Notes: a model not told the origin generated them from the sequence alone. A stretch of DNA of 64,000 bases from Peromyscus leucopus (GCF_004664715.2 NC_051075.1:89751709-89815708); one strand, 5' to 3'; shown: positions 22,346-35,089, counted from the stretch's first letter. Made by a program: numbers and translations.

Positions 22346-23235
22346 TGTTAAAAAGAGAGAAGGGAGAGAGAAAGACAGCCATGAAAAAGTAGCAGTGAAC
22401 ACCATTAGACCACTTCAGTCCCACCGATAGTGTGGGGCACACTATGGAAACACAAATAATAAATTGAAATAAAGTGTATCCTCTAAGTATTTATTGGCAG
22501 ACACGTAATTAGTTGAAAAATCCATAGATGTGACTTTATCTCAGAAGAAAAATAAGCGCCTGGCATCAGCTTAAAAGCTACACAGCTACAAAGTGACAAA
22601 GCGAGGCTTTCGAAGTAGAAATCGTATTTTTAATGCATAAATCTAAAACAATATAGTCAATTAAGAGCACATGGGCACAGAGCAAAGAACATCCGCCAAC
22701 TCAATCAGAAAGCCCAGCTCTGCCCCATGGTGTGGCTTCTTCTGTAGCTCAAATTTCAGGAACAGACTCTTTGCACCTTGGCTCTCTTTTCAGCACCCCA
22801 AAACCCAAGGCACCAAATGCATGCACATGAAAAGTCTCACACAAAGGAGATCTTCAAGTATAGAATGAAGGCATTCAACGTGGGGATAGGAAGGGCCAGC
22901 GTTTTGAACATTAGGGAACCCAACAGCTGTTCACAAGATTGTCTCTTAGGCAACAGCAGGGACCAGAAGCAGAAGCTGGTACCCAGGTAGGACAACATTT
23001 CCCATAAGTATGTTATCAATACCAGCTCTTTAACAAACAGACTCAAATATCTGTGATTTTTCCACTTGCTGTAAATGACATCCAGGAGCAACACATTTTC
23101 ATGTTATCTCCTCACTAGTTAATATCTGCCAGGAAAAGTGGGCCTGCTCAGCATGAAGGTATTCAGTAGACAGAACAAAATGCATGCCGATCACATAGAT
23201 TAGATCACACCCACTGATCTGAGTCAAATGTATAC
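22346..23235. other. single-copy sequence
   Basis: No repeat or gene recognised. Confidence 0.45.
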
Positions 23236-24142
23236 ACATTGTTGAGCATATGCATTTATGTGAAATATAAACATGGACACACAACTGTCCATATATGTCT
23301 CCATAAATGCATACATATACACATATGCACACATTATATATATATACTATACATTATATTAGTATATATACTAATGCAGACACATAAACATGTACACACC
23401 ACAATCCATGTGTGTACCTATACACACACACACACACATATATATATATACATAAACATATACTATCAAGTATATATATACTCAGGGAAACATAAATATT
23501 TACACATACCATAGTCTATATGTATACATACATATATGTACATACACTATTGAGTATATAAATACTCATTCAGATATGTAAACATGTACACACACCACTA
23601 TGCATATGTACACACATGCATATATACAGATATACAAACTATTGAGTATATATATGTGTACATATATATATTCATTCAGACATGTAAAGATGTACATTCA
23701 TCATTATTTCTCTCTATACATGCATACATCTATACACACATATACTGAGTGTATACATATATGCATTACATATATGTATATATACATGTGCAGACTACTT
23801 ATTGCATATACATACACTCACATCTATGTATGCATGATACATTATTGAGCATTTCTATATAGTAACATATATATCTAGATATATGTACTATAAAATATAC
23901 ACATAATTTACATATATATATAAAAATACATCTATATACACATAGACACTTTTAAATGTACACATAACTCATGTATATACAAACATCTACATACACACAG
24001 GCACACACTACTGAAAATATATACATAGATGTATTCATAAAAACACATGCATATGTATATACATATATATCATACTACTGAGTGTGTATGTAAACTCAAA
24101 TGCACACACATATATAAAATTAACTATGTAAATATATTCCTG

Positions 24143-24181
<39 letters not shown>

Positions 24182-24210
24182 ATATACAGAGATACACTTT
24201 TGAGAACAGT
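23236..24210. repeat. decayed AT/CA-rich tandem array, period about 90-115 bp
   Basis: A recurring block of the form ACTATTGAGTATATA, followed by CTCATTCAGACATGTAAAC and ATGTACACACACCA, appears near 23239, 23347, 23463, 23546, 23638, 23744, 23797, 23841, 24007, 24074 and 24196. Spacing is irregular (about 45-165 bp, commonly 85-115). Between blocks lie mixed TA/CA/TG dinucleotides. This is an old minisatellite rather than plain simple sequence. Open frames rich in Tyr, Thr and His here are artefacts. Confidence 0.65.
24145..24179. repeat. (CA)17 microsatellite
   Basis: A perfect AC run near the right end of the AT-rich array. Confidence 0.95.
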
Positions 24211-25454
24211 AGAATCTTATGCCTCTCAACGTTTCTATAGTACACTCTACCATTGTCTTCAGCTCTTGATAAAACATATTTATAAGTAATCAATGCAATA
24301 AACAAACGATACCTACATATCTCATATAGGAAATGTTTGCAGGCTCAGGGTCACTGTTGCTAAACCTCCTTCAGGCCTTGAAGGAGCCACACAGGGGCTG
24401 GAGCCCACATAGCTTCACACACTGGGTGAGTGACATCAGGGTGTCCTGCTGGAGCCCTGAACCAGCAGTGTCAGCAGTCAGGGCTCCCACTCCATTGTGT
24501 GCTCAGAACCTGAGGCCCAGTGGTGACTCTTAAAAGAGGCTGGTAACGATTCTAGTCACACATTCCCTACAGACAGGGGCAGCATCCCTCTCGGAGCACG
24601 GAGAGTAGCTGTCTTGTGAACCGTGGGCAAACATTGGATTTACCACTTCCCCCCAAACCTTCCCTTTAGTAACAAACACAGGGGAAAGATGGAATTCTTA
24701 TTTTAAATAAATAAGCTTACACTTTCAGTTTGTATTTTGAAATTTCTGGAAAGCACCAAAAAAAAAAAAAAAAAAAAAATGCGTAAGCCAAGTCTGTCTC
24801 CTTCATTTTCTATCTTGTCTGCAACAGTGCCTGGGCCACAGGGATTATTCTCCAAGGATTTCTGAAATGAATGAATGGACCAGGGACTGAAGCAGAGAGG
24901 CCAGACTAGCTGTCTCATAAATCAAGAGGATGTGTGCTCTCAAGGATGTGTGTTCAGTTAGATCCACGAGGAGACTGCCATTTCATACCATGTGGCCAAG
25001 TCTGTGATCTGCAGGGAAACGCTTGTGAGTCCCGATTGTCACTGCTGTAGCTTCCTTCCATTTAGCTTTCCTCACTTTAAATCATACAGATTGACTACTT
25101 TTGAGTTCACAGATTTTTGTGAGCTGTTGAAGTGGGATTGTCAAATGCAGCAAAGCTACAAGACATTGTCATACCAGTCAATGTTTACAGTCTTTTTCAA
25201 TGGATCTTATCTCCAGGTATCTTATTTGTTAAGTCTCTGAAGTAGTGAGGAGGGTAGTTTTACAATCAGGAGCAGATCACATAGGTAATTTTTTTTTTTT
25301 TTAACAGCAATGAGGTTGCATCTCTATTTATTTGGGCAAACGCATTGTTCTCATTCAACATGTTGTCCTTTCATGATTGAACATCTTTCACCATTCATCT
25401 AACTTATTCATGCCTCCAATCTATCTTTACTAAACAACCAACATTAGAAATGCT
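24211..25454. other. single-copy sequence
   Basis: Contains poly(A)22 at 24758-24779 and poly(T) near 25289. Nothing else is named. Confidence 0.5.
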
Positions 25455-25775
25455 ACTCTAGTGGGTCCTTGCCCCTTAGAGCTTACTGTTGGCTACTGGT
25501 AGACTCTGGGAGAAAGGAAGCCATTGTTTTCAACTCTGTACTCACTAGGGATCCCAACAGACTCCAACGGATAGTTCTCATCCATGGCCACAGAAAAGGC
25601 CCTGGTTAATTAAACTCAGGGGGTCACAAACCAAACAAAAATGTATGGGTGTGAGGAAGAGATTAGTAGGGAAGATGAGAGGAGGGTGAGAGATTAGAGG
25701 GTGGGGGATGAGATCAGTACCCTACATATACGTGTGACATTGTCAAAGAACACATTTAAGCAATAAAACATACTA
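25455..25775 (+). mobile_element. L1 3' UTR fragment
   Basis: 'GGTTAATTAAACTCAGGGGG', 'TCACAAACCAAACAAAAATG', a purine-rich block (25650-25715) and 'GTGACATTGTCAAAGAACAC' with a terminal A/T tail follow the order of rodent L1 3' UTRs. The insertion is truncated; no coding part is present. Confidence 0.75.
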
Positions 25776-27390
25776 CTTTTAATTAAAGACCTTAAAGGGA
25801 AGAGTGCATGACATTAGAAGAAAGAAGTGCCCACAGCCGTTTGTGGCAATAGCCTAGATCCAGGATGAGAAGATGCAGCAAATGTTTTCAAAAAGCTAGA
25901 AAGTGGGATCAGCCCCTGGTCGTTCCGGAACGGAGTCCAACAGGTACCATGTAGCTTCTCTTTGCCTTGACTTCTGATTTCTAAGAAGCTGATTCTTGTG
26001 AGGGTGAGTGTTGTTATTTTGAGGAGGTTATTCAAGTATCTTCCTTATTATAGGCGAATTTTCCGATCGAAAGTGGTATATGATTCACCATTCTTTGCTG
26101 GGTGGTTCAAAGAGCATCCAATTAAACTGACTATGGTGGAAAGGCCTATGCTGTGTCAACTAGGAGCAGCAGGCTTGGGAGAGGTTCATTCATTACTGCC
26201 AATCTACCTTTAGTTTGTTTGTTTGTTTCATAGGCTAATCCTTGTGATTGTCCTGTTGGGTGCTTCCTGTGGTGTCTCCTCATTAAACTCTGGCCTGATG
26301 AGTGACTGAGGTTCCTGTAATGAACCATTTCAAAACCAGTGAAATCAACACACATTGATTTTGGTGCTTATTATGGGCACAGCTCTTTGCTGGACCACAA
26401 GGGGCAAAGGAGTAGAGGTACTTTCAATGTACCCTCATGCAACTTATGATCTAGTTGATGTGCAATTAACACAATTAGTCAGGCTCTCTGGAATCCACAG
26501 TCTAAGCATGTCATGCCTTTTAGGAGGACAGAGAAGTTCTCTGCTGTAAAGTACTAAGGAGGTGAAGTTTGATCTAACTCTTCTTGAGTGGGAATGTGGG
26601 ATAACCAATGGGAGCCATTCACATCGAAGAAAAAAGCCTGGACACAGGTACAGCCAAAGAATTCCTGAATACCCAATGCCACAGACGTGTGTGCTAATGT
26701 GGCTGTCCACTTGGGATATCTTTAATGAATTCTCCTTGTTTGTCTCTTGGAGCTGTCTCTGAATTGCTGTTGTTGGCTAATTCTTCTCACCTGTAGAAGT
26801 TAGCTATAGACAGATTTTTTTCCTTGCCCTAGATAGTCAATAATTTGATCTTTACTGATGGAGGACCCATTTATCACAGTAGCCATCCTTTCACTATACA
26901 TATCGACTTTTCCTTATCAATACCACAGTCCATTTGTAGCTCATCACTAAAGTTCTTGGGTGTTTTCGTTAGTTTTTGAAGGTGCTTTTCAGAGCTTGGC
27001 AGAGAGATGCTTTTGACATCAATACAGTGCAAATGGTAGCTAGACTCATCCTCAGCTTAACATCAGCTGTTTATTGCCTCTAGAATGGATTGTGAAGCTG
27101 TCTATGTCTGGAGGGCTGGGTCCCCCAAAAGACACACTCTTCTAGACAGATCTCCACTAAAAGACGGAAGTCTGTTCCAGCCACCGACAGATAGAAGGCT
27201 GTTCCATTTACTCACTACACACTTTAAAATATTGACAGCCAAAAGGCTGATGCTCTGAATATCTTTTCAATATCTCCAGTTAGTAGATAGAGGAGTCTGT
27301 GCTGGACATGAATGTGTGGGACTATGGAACCTCTAATGAGTTTAACTCTAGGTCCTAAGAAATGAAAGGTTCCGGCAAAGACAATAGAAA
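25776..27390. other. single-copy sequence with one ancient-repeat-like segment
   Basis: Apart from a MIR/L2-like stretch at 26375-26480, I recognise no repeat or exon. Confidence 0.45.
26375..26480 (+). mobile_element. possible ancient MIR/L2-type remnant
   Basis: 'TATGGGCACAGCTCTTTGCTG', then 'CAATGTACCCTCATGCAAC' and 'TTATGATCTAGTTGATGTGC' resemble decayed sequence of the mammalian MIR/L2 group. Divergence is high, so support is weak. Confidence 0.35.
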
Positions 27391-27429
27391 CTCTCCCTCT
27401 CCCTCCCTCTCCCTCCCTCTCCCTCTCCC

Positions 27430-27479
<50 letters not shown>
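27391..27479. repeat. (CTCCCT)n joined to (GT)24
   Basis: Pyrimidine repeat CTCCCT/CCCTCT at 27391-27430, switching directly to a GT run at 27431-27479. Confidence 0.96.
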
Positions 27480-27482
<3 letters not shown>

Positions 27483-27666
27483 ACAGGTTCATATTCACAT
27501 ACATGCACATACATATATCAACTAGAAACTGATATCAGGTCTTCAACTGCTCTCTCTCACCATCTTTTGAGCCACGTCCAGCTTTTACGTGGGTGCTGCA
27601 CATTGAACTTTGCTCCTCCTACTTGCACAGTAAGCACCTTATAGACTAAGCCGTCCCTCCAGCCCC
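27480..27666 (-). mobile_element. tRNA-derived SINE (minus)
   Basis: Plus-strand text 'GCTGCACATTGAACTTTGCTC', 'CACAGTAAGCACCTTATAGAC' and 'CCGTCCCTCCAGCCCC' is the antisense of an ID/B4-type head. The GT tract on its left is its tail complement. Confidence 0.7.
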
Positions 27667-27914
27667 AAAACCAGTCGTTTAAAACTACATGCCAAATATT
27701 TTATGAAGAAGACTCTATGGGAGTATTTATTGTTTAAATTATGTGGTAACATGGCCACATAATTCCAAGTGGCATCCTCTGCACGCCCCTGTTCTCTATT
27801 CTGGCTTCTGTTATTTTCTAGAAACTCCCTGCCCTCCTCCTTTTTTTTGTTTTGCCATTTGTAGAATGATGGCATTTAATTTAATTTAATGTCAAAGGCA
27901 GCTAGGCCTAGAGT
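27667..27914. other. single-copy sequence
   Basis: A short (TTTAA)n patch sits near 27875-27890. Nothing else is seen. Confidence 0.45.
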
Positions 27915-28262
27915 ATTGGTTGCCTTTCTTATCACTGTGATCAAATATGGAAATGCTTAAAAGAGGAGAGTTTCATTCTAGCTCATGATCTCAGGGCATC
28001 TCAGTCCCGAGGAAGGTGAGGCAGGGGAACTCAAGGGTGCCCGGGGTATATGACTGATTTTTTTCATGTCCTGCTGGCAGATAGGAAGCCAAGAAAGCTA
28101 GACTGACACTGAAGACAGGATAAGCCCTGAAGGCACATTTCCAGGGACTCACCTCTGCCAGATTAACCCCATGTAATGAAGATTCCATAGCTTCTGGCAA
28201 GCTGGGTACCAAGGTTCAAACACATGAGCCCTGGGGAAGAACACCACACATTCATACCAGTC
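27915..28262 (-). mobile_element. ERVL-MaLR LTR, antisense
   Basis: On the plus strand: 'CTTTCTTATCACTGTGATCA', 'AGGAGAGTTTCATTCTAGCTC', a diverged middle, and 'TACCAAGGTTCAAACACATG' with 'AGCCCTGGGGAAGAAC' before the end. This order matches the other antisense MaLR copies here. Boundaries are approximate. Confidence 0.55.
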
Positions 28263-28812
28263 CTAGCTAGAACAATTCCAGGAGATATACTCCCATCCTG
28301 GAGGAGAGAATAGACACCACCAATAAAAAAACCTCTATTCACTCTACAAACATCATGTGATCTTCTCAGCTAAGCTACCATCGACTAAGCAGAGTGCTTG
28401 GTAAGAACCCATGACCTTCTGTCATAGGTAAAATGCATAATAAAGGGAATTTTCAGAAGAGACAGCCCCTCCCCATGCCTAATGGAGTAATTACACATTG
28501 TGCATAAAATCTCAGAGGAGGATGCTTGTGTCCAACATCCCTCATGTCAATCTATTTCAGTTTGGGTCCATCAATGAAGCTGTTCTTCTTCCCACTTGAA
28601 AAATCAATGGTTCTATGAAGACTATACCTAAAATATTTTCCATATTCTAAAATATTGTGAGTTATCTAATTTTAAACTTAATATGGTAAAGTCAACTATT
28701 TCTAATTATCTTTTCTCATTGTGTGCTTTAAAAAAAATCCATGTCATTTATGGAGTGAATAAAATAAGCACCCAAAATGATTCTAATATAATGAATTAGG
28801 AATGATTTAAAA
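28263..28812. other. single-copy sequence
   Basis: No repeat or gene recognised. Confidence 0.45.
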
Positions 28813-29041
28813 AGAGATCCCAGGGCTGGAGAGATGACTCATAGGTTGAGACTATGCACTGCTCTTGTAAGGACCTATGTTTGGTTCCCAGCATCTAAGT
28901 CAAGCAGTTCACAACTGCCTGGAACTCTATCTAGCTCCTGGAAATCTGTCTCTTTCTTTTGACCCCCTTGAGCACTGTACTTCCATGCATGCCATCCCCC
29001 GCTAATAAATATAAAATCTTTTAAAAAGCACAGAGATCCCA
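28813..29041 (+). mobile_element. B2/B3 SINE with perfect target-site duplication
   Basis: The body starts GGGCTGGAGAGATGACTC and carries the tRNA-like head ('CTATGTTTGGTTCCCAGC'), then a T/C-rich middle and 'AATAAATATAAAATCTTTT' at the end. AGAGATCCCA at 28813-28822 is repeated exactly at 29032-29041, so both boundaries are secure. Confidence 0.95.
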
Positions 29042-29169
29042 TATCCCATCCATATGTGCAGCCTCTTTGGAAATAAGAGGAATATATAAAAGCAAATAAC
29101 TCATAAAAAGAAAGCATACATATGATACACAGGTTCTAGAAGTCAGGCCAAAGGGACAACGACAATAAG

Positions 29170-29170
<1 letters not shown>

Positions 29171-29232
<62 letters not shown>

Positions 29233-29295
29233 AACCAACCAACCAACCAACCAACCAACCAACCAACCAACCAACCAACCAACAAAAAAAAAAAA
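29171..29295. repeat. compound (GAAA)16-(CCAA)12-A12 microsatellite
   Basis: Perfect GAAA units (29171-29234) switch to perfect CCAA units (29235-29282) and then a poly(A) run. No flank identifies a parent element, although the A run suggests a degraded retroelement tail. Confidence 0.97.
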
Positions 29296-29495
29296 CCCAG
29301 TCCAAATCTCCTAGCTCAATCTGATCACCTCTTTCTTGGGACTCTCTCCTTCTTCCTGCTCTGATGGAAGCAGTAAGAAAAACACTAAACAGTGTCTTAC
29401 AAGAGACACAAAAGAAAGAAAAATGACATTGAATCCAGATAGAAGTAAATGCAGTCCTGGCAGATCACAAAGAAAATGACATTCGTATATTTTGT
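29296..29495. other. single-copy sequence
   Basis: Nothing recognised. Confidence 0.4.
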
Positions 29496-29680
29496 TTTTA
29501 TTCTTTATAGTTACGTGTATGTGTGAAGGCATACTACTGAGTGTAGGTGCCCTTAGTTAGAGACTGGAAGAGGCCACCAGATCTCTCGGAGCTGGAGTTA
29601 CAGGGAATTATGAGATGACAGTCAGGGATGCTTGGAATGCTGGTCCTCTGCAAGAGCAGCACATGCTCTTAACTAATGTA
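29496..29680 (-). mobile_element. B3-type SINE (minus)
   Basis: Antisense layout: 'TTTTTATTCTTTATAGTTACG', 'GGAAGAGGCCACCAGATCTC', 'GGAGCTGGAGTTACAGGG' and 'GGTCCTCTGCAAGAGCAGC' with 'CTCTTAACTAATG' at the head end. Confidence 0.8.
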
Positions 29681-30548
29681 TGTGGATGTATTTTAAATCT
29701 GAAGGAAGCAAAACCCATAAGAGAAATGTAAGCACCAGCAGCAGCTCTGTAAGCATGGCAAATGTCATCTGGACAGACTCCAAATTCAGTTTACAACATG
29801 GCTTGTCTCCGGACAGATGTAGTGTCAGGGCAGAAGAGCTGTGTACGTATTCCCCATACTTTACAGAGTGTCTACTGAGATAATCAGGATCTCTTGAGAG
29901 CACATCCTGTGGTGGACTCTGGGCTCACTTTGCTTTTGGCGTGGAAAACAACATCTTACAGTGATGTCAACAATTGAATTAGGCACCTGATACTTCGTCA
30001 CCACTAAGTGATGTTCAGCAAGAGTACTGTTAGACTTCTGTGTTCCTCTGTCCTCCTGAGCTTGTTACCCGACATGCACTGTCTTTTGGGTATGATTTTC
30101 TTGTGTAAATTTCTGCAAGAATAATGTAATTTTTAACTGGCAAGAAGATGAATTTTTCAAAATGTTGTGAATAATAACTATTATGTCGGTACCCATGCCC
30201 CAGTTCATATAGTTCTTTATTACTTTGCATACACACACACACACACACAAACACAGTCAAATTGTTGACTAATTAGGCTGAGGGGGGAATTCTTCTACAA
30301 CTAACATCCATGGTGGAGACATGTGGCTAGATCACCAGGGGGATTGGAGGCAGGCTAGTGTAGATCAGGAAGAGGTATCAATTATTTACTAAATCTCTTT
30401 AAACATGATTTCATTCCTCACAGAAACACAAGTTCCTCTGTTACTCAGGATATCTGAGCAATGAGCTATTTTGGTTAGACTGGCAGCCAGCAAGTACTGT
30501 ATCTCTGACCTACCACAAAGCACAAAGTACTTATCAATAATGATCTTG
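29681..30548. other. single-copy sequence
   Basis: Contains a short (CA)n at 30230-30248. No gene is supported. Confidence 0.5.
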
Positions 30549-30717
30549 GGGGCTGGAGAGATGGCTTTGTGGTTGAGTACCTGCTGCTCTTCCAGAGAAC
30601 CAAAGTTGAGTTCCTAGCACCTACATTTTTGGGTGACTCATAACCACCTATAACTCTAGCTCCTGGGGCATCTGACACCCTCTTCTTGCCTCTGTGGGTA
30701 CTTGCATACATGTAACA

Positions 30718-30757
<40 letters not shown>

Positions 30758-30773
30758 TAAATAAATAATAGAC
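30549..30773 (+). mobile_element. B2/B3 SINE with (CA)n-(AATA)n tail
   Basis: GGGGCTGGAGAGATGGC start, 'CTGCTGCTCTTCCAGAGAAC' head, 'CATCTGACACCCTCTTCTTG' middle, then (CA)18 at 30719-30755 and an AATAAATAAATAATA end. Confidence 0.92.
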
Positions 30774-31460
30774 TACAGATCATATAATCTAGGTAAAGTA
30801 CTAAAAATAATTACTAAGGTTGAAATAATTACCAAATGCAATTGTAGTTTAAGGGGAAAATCTCAGGGCTCTGTTTAGTGTTACAGCTCAAATTTACACA
30901 AATATCTCCAATAATTTAGTATTGATGACAGTAGCAGTTTGTATTAAAATGCCTTATTTGCATATTTTTAAACAGAAAATATTAATCTTCACTAGCTAGT
31001 GTCCAAATTATATGTATTCATTGCAAGACAAAAGAATATAAAGTATTTCACTATTGGAAAGAATTTCCTGCCTTCTCAAGGACACAGTGTGTAGCAACAG
31101 GGCAGGTGTGTATGTGTCTCTCCTAAGTCTGAAGTGTAGTGTGCAATGTCACCTCCACTCTCTTTAGTGTGACCTTGGCCATGGGGCTTTATTTTCCTGC
31201 CTCAAGTTCTTCTCTACATAGGATGGGGGAGTTGGACCAGGAAGCCCCTCTGCCACATCACAACTCTGAAGTTCAAGAATTCTCAAAACCAGCCAGCCAC
31301 TCTCTCAGAGCATTGCTGAACAGGACGCTAAGAAAGTAAGTGGCCAAGAGAGTGGCCTTGAAGATCTTCAAGACCTCTCTAAGGCTTTTCTAACCTAAGC
31401 AAGGGAGCAGGGGCCTTTGTAGCTTCCATCCTCCAGGCATGGAGGGAGCAAGAAAGACTC
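30774..31460. other. single-copy sequence
   Basis: No repeat or gene recognised. Confidence 0.45.
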
Positions 31461-31463
31461 TGA

Positions 31464-31815
31464 GACTGGGCTAACTCGGTCAGTAAGATGCTGACTTGTG
31501 AGTCTGAGAACCCAAGTTCGATTCTAACTCACATAGAAGGACAAGTGCTGTGGTGCTTGTAATCCAAGCACTGGAGAAGCAGAGACGGAGGGTTCCCTGA
31601 AGCTCAGCCAGCAGTCTGGTTGAATTCCAGGTGACGATAGATTGTGTCTCAAAGTTGGGGAAATGTGTCAAAGAAAGCAAGCAGTGTTCCTTAGGATGGC
31701 ACCTAAGGTCATCCTGTAGACTTCACATGCACATGTAGGGCATATGCGCGCACACACACACACACACACATACACGTGCACTGAGCCACACATACACATT
31801 TGCAAACACACAAAG
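31464..31815 (+). mobile_element. B4/RSINE1-type SINE with CA tail
   Basis: 'GGTCAGTAAGATGCTGACTTG' and 'CCCAAGTTCGATTCTAAC' form the tRNA-like head. A B1-like middle ('GCTTGTAATCCAAGCACTGG') and an imperfect CA tract at 31749-31770 complete it. Confidence 0.75.
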
Positions 31816-33160
31816 CATAATCTGGTCAAATCATCTGGCTTAATCCCGGCTTCCTACACAATAAGATAATGATTGAAGGAAAAAAAAAGAAAAGACCTAA
31901 GAGCATCTAATCTTAGAAGAATCCTTTGGACTAAAAGGATGCATAGATGGTGAGCAGCTTTCAAGAGCATACAGAGATTAGCTTTTGCACTTTTCATGTA
32001 ATTTAAGTTTGTAAACAGTCATTTTTCTCAGAAGGACGAAATCCTCTGGTAAATATAGAAGTGCATTACCTTTCCTAACTGTTCAGAACCATTAAAAAAA
32101 AATCTAAACTGGAAAGCAAGAATAGATTCCAAAGGAGAAAACAAATAGGTCTTCACACATTGGCAATGTGAAGAAAGAGAGACCCTGGGAAGAACTTATA
32201 GGAATCTTCACTGTTTGATTTTGAAAAATGTAGGAGGTCAGAAAAACAAAGCAGACCTTTCAATCAAAAAAATATCAAGCTAGCATTTGAGACCAGAGAT
32301 AAACATGATTTATGTATGAACTTGATAAGGGCTACAGAGGCCAATTTAAACTATAACAAAATCTGCAGCTCTCCATAAGAGAGAGAGAGAGTACCAGAAA
32401 GAGTCCCCGCTTGATCACTGGTGGAGGAGACAATTGTAGAGTTACATGAGCTCTGGAATCCAGAAGTCCTGCAAACTTTCCCCAGGCTGAATCTAAGGAA
32501 GAACCATTAGTGTGGGAAGAAAGGCTACAGAGCAGTCAAACCCTCAGCTGATATTGGTCTGTGTCTCAGGAGACCCTTGTTCCAGATGGTTAGTCGTATC
32601 AGATGGTACTGTCCCTAAATAGGAAATGGAAAATAAGCAAATCGTGTTACCTAGTCTATACCTTGTTTTCCCTTGTCAACAGAAGGAAGGAAGGAAACAA
32701 AGGAAAGAAGGAAGGAGAGGTCTAAGTTAGAATAAATATCTTGAATCGTTAGTCCTAATGCTCTGAAAGTGATAGTTTTGCTTGATACCAAAGTGGGAAG
32801 TCTTACTAAAATGGAATGGGAGACATGCTTGGATGCTAACAACCTGCTTTGCAACTACATTACCATCTAAGCTGGAATGAGCACCACTCTCCGCTGTCCT
32901 GCATCCCACACAGGCATTCGTACTAGATGTGAGAAGTGTAGGTGGTGGCTGGTACCCATTTTTATGGTTACACATATGAAATGCGTTTTAAAATGTTCAA
33001 GTATTTATTGAAAGATAAAAAGGAGAAAGATGGCTTCTCAAATTTGAAAACAGTTGGTGTATCATACTCAGAATATTTGAATGGTGCTCTCAAGATTGGT
33101 TACCCCCAGAACATTAAAAAAAAGCGTTTATAAGTGGCAGAAAGTGTCCTTTATATACTT
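31816..33160. other. single-copy sequence
   Basis: Short purine tracts lie at 32380-32390 (GA) and 32683-32719 (GAAG). No gene is supported. Confidence 0.45.
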
Positions 33161-33164
33161 AATC

Positions 33165-33275
33165 ACTTTTGAGATAACATCTCTTTATTTAGCACATATT
33201 GGCCTTGAACTCATGATTCTCTTGCTTTGTCCTCCCACATGTTAGGCTTATAGATGTGCACCACCATACATGTGT
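33165..33275 (-). mobile_element. old B1-type SINE (minus)
   Basis: 'ATTGGCCTTGAACTCATGATT', 'CTTGCTTTGTCCTCCCACATG' and 'TAGATGTGCACCACCATAC' are the antisense of a diverged 7SL-derived head and middle. Confidence 0.65.
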
Positions 33276-34540
33276 GATAATCTCAATTTGATACAAGATA
33301 ATCTATAACAAAAAGTAAGTTAAACACAACCCAAGGAAAAGAATTTAAGAACAAGCATGTGTATGAAGGAAGAGAAACTGCTCCCTATAATCTAGGCAGA
33401 TGTATCAAGAGCCAGGCTCAACACGAAAGAGATGTTATCTTAGTCTGAGAACAAAGAAATAGTAAGCAAAGGGCAAGAGATGTACAGATGCTTCTAGATA
33501 AAACAATTCCCTAGCTTATGGTAAAATACCCCTTGCTATGTTTTAAAACCTTGTTTGGAAGAATGCATGGACATAAAGGGTTCCCAAGTTGTGAAATGTT
33601 AGACCAGATCAATTAATTATAGAATCTGCCATGAGACAGAACCAGTGAGAAGACATGCTGCGGACAGGTCTTGACAAAGTTACATTGTGGAAAGCATTCA
33701 AGGGAAACACAAGCTTAAGTATTTGTTAAAGAAACAGGCTACTGAGCTATCACTTGATAGGACTTAGAGACATTGTTTCACAGGGAAAAGATGCAGGTGA
33801 ATGACCAACATCAGGTCGGTGTTCCAGGGAACCGGTGAGCAACACTATAAGCCCAGCATGGGAGAAGCAAGGGAGAGGAGACACATGGGAAGAGCCAAGT
33901 GGGCACACCAGGAGGCTTTGACTTGATGTACTGCATGGGTCCTTGTTGTCTATTAGGATACAAAGGAATGAATGATCTGGAAGGAATGAAGAGGAGAAGA
34001 GTTCGTCACAACGAGAATATCTAAAGATATCGAGATTGGCCTGGGAGCCAATCTGAGGAATGCAGGGAAACACAATGTTTTAAATAGTTCCAGTAGTTAT
34101 TTTCTTGTCTCCAGTTTCTAACTGCCATGACCATCCTCTCCTGCTGCATTCCCTTCTGGGGCAACTCTTATGACCACCCACCTGGGTCTCTCTCTTCAGT
34201 TGTTCTTTAAACCAAGAAATGCTGCATCTCAAACCCAAGGTCTGATCTCACAGCTCCCATGTAGAACATGATCCCCTACAATGACCCCCACTCAATCCAC
34301 AATGGGAGATTCTAGAGCCATGAATTTTCCAAACAGTCCTAGTGCCATCTCAAGTAACACTGGCTGGTTTCTGAAGGGATCCCACCCTACTCTCAAACGT
34401 TTCTTTTCAGACTGTGGTACAACCCACTTCAACATTATGAAATCACACATTGTCCCTTGAATGTGACAATTATTTTCTATACCACTGCTTTTGTCCGGAT
34501 CCTCAGGGAAAGATGTCACTCTAATTTTCTGTTTACTAAA
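33276..34540. other. single-copy sequence
   Basis: No repeat confidently recognised. The minus-strand open frames near 33750-34073 and 34292-34519 have no domain. Confidence 0.45.
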
Positions 34541-34544
34541 ATCA

Positions 34545-34685
34545 GTCTTTGTTGAAGATCTAGCTCAAATTCTACCTTTTTATGGAATCTTCATTAACCC
34601 ACCAATGAATATACCTCTCCTCTGTAGTTTTCTGACTTAAATTACACATCTACGACAATTCTTTGTCCACACTCTGGTACGCTAT
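34545..34685 (+). mobile_element. possible L2 3'-end remnant
   Basis: 'TCTAGCTCAAATTCTACC', 'TGGAATCTTCATTAACCC' and 'TTCTTTGTCCACACTCTGG' resemble the order of the mammalian L2 3' region. The match is distant. Confidence 0.35.
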
Positions 34686-35060
34686 CAGGATGTCCAGGTA
34701 TTTTAGACACATCTTGACTTGTGAGGCTGTTTCCCTCTATAACACGGTCTCCAGTGCTACAATCAGAAGGCTGGGCTAGAAAATACAGAGGCATGACCCA
34801 TATGTCAGTTTCTGACAGCCTGAGCTTGTCTCAGTCAGTTGGAAATTTAGAGAGAGAGAGAGGATGCTGGTATCAAACGTAATGAGCTTTGCTCTCCTGG
34901 GACGGTGTAATTGTAGACAGTAGTGGTCAGGAAAACCTACTTTCTCAGATTGGATCTTTGTGGAGAGCCTGGGTGCACCATACTAAGAAAAACTCCTAAA
35001 AAAATTGTTTCCTCATAACCTTCAAAGAATGAAAATAAAAGTTGTTGGGGGAATTCTGTT
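34686..35060. other. single-copy sequence
   Basis: Nothing recognised. Confidence 0.4.
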
Positions 35061-35089
35061 CCCTAAGTACAATAGCCATTACCATCTTC

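Noticed and set aside
23239..23848. Tyr/His-rich frames in the AT array
   Set aside because: Products of TA/CA repeats with no coding signature.
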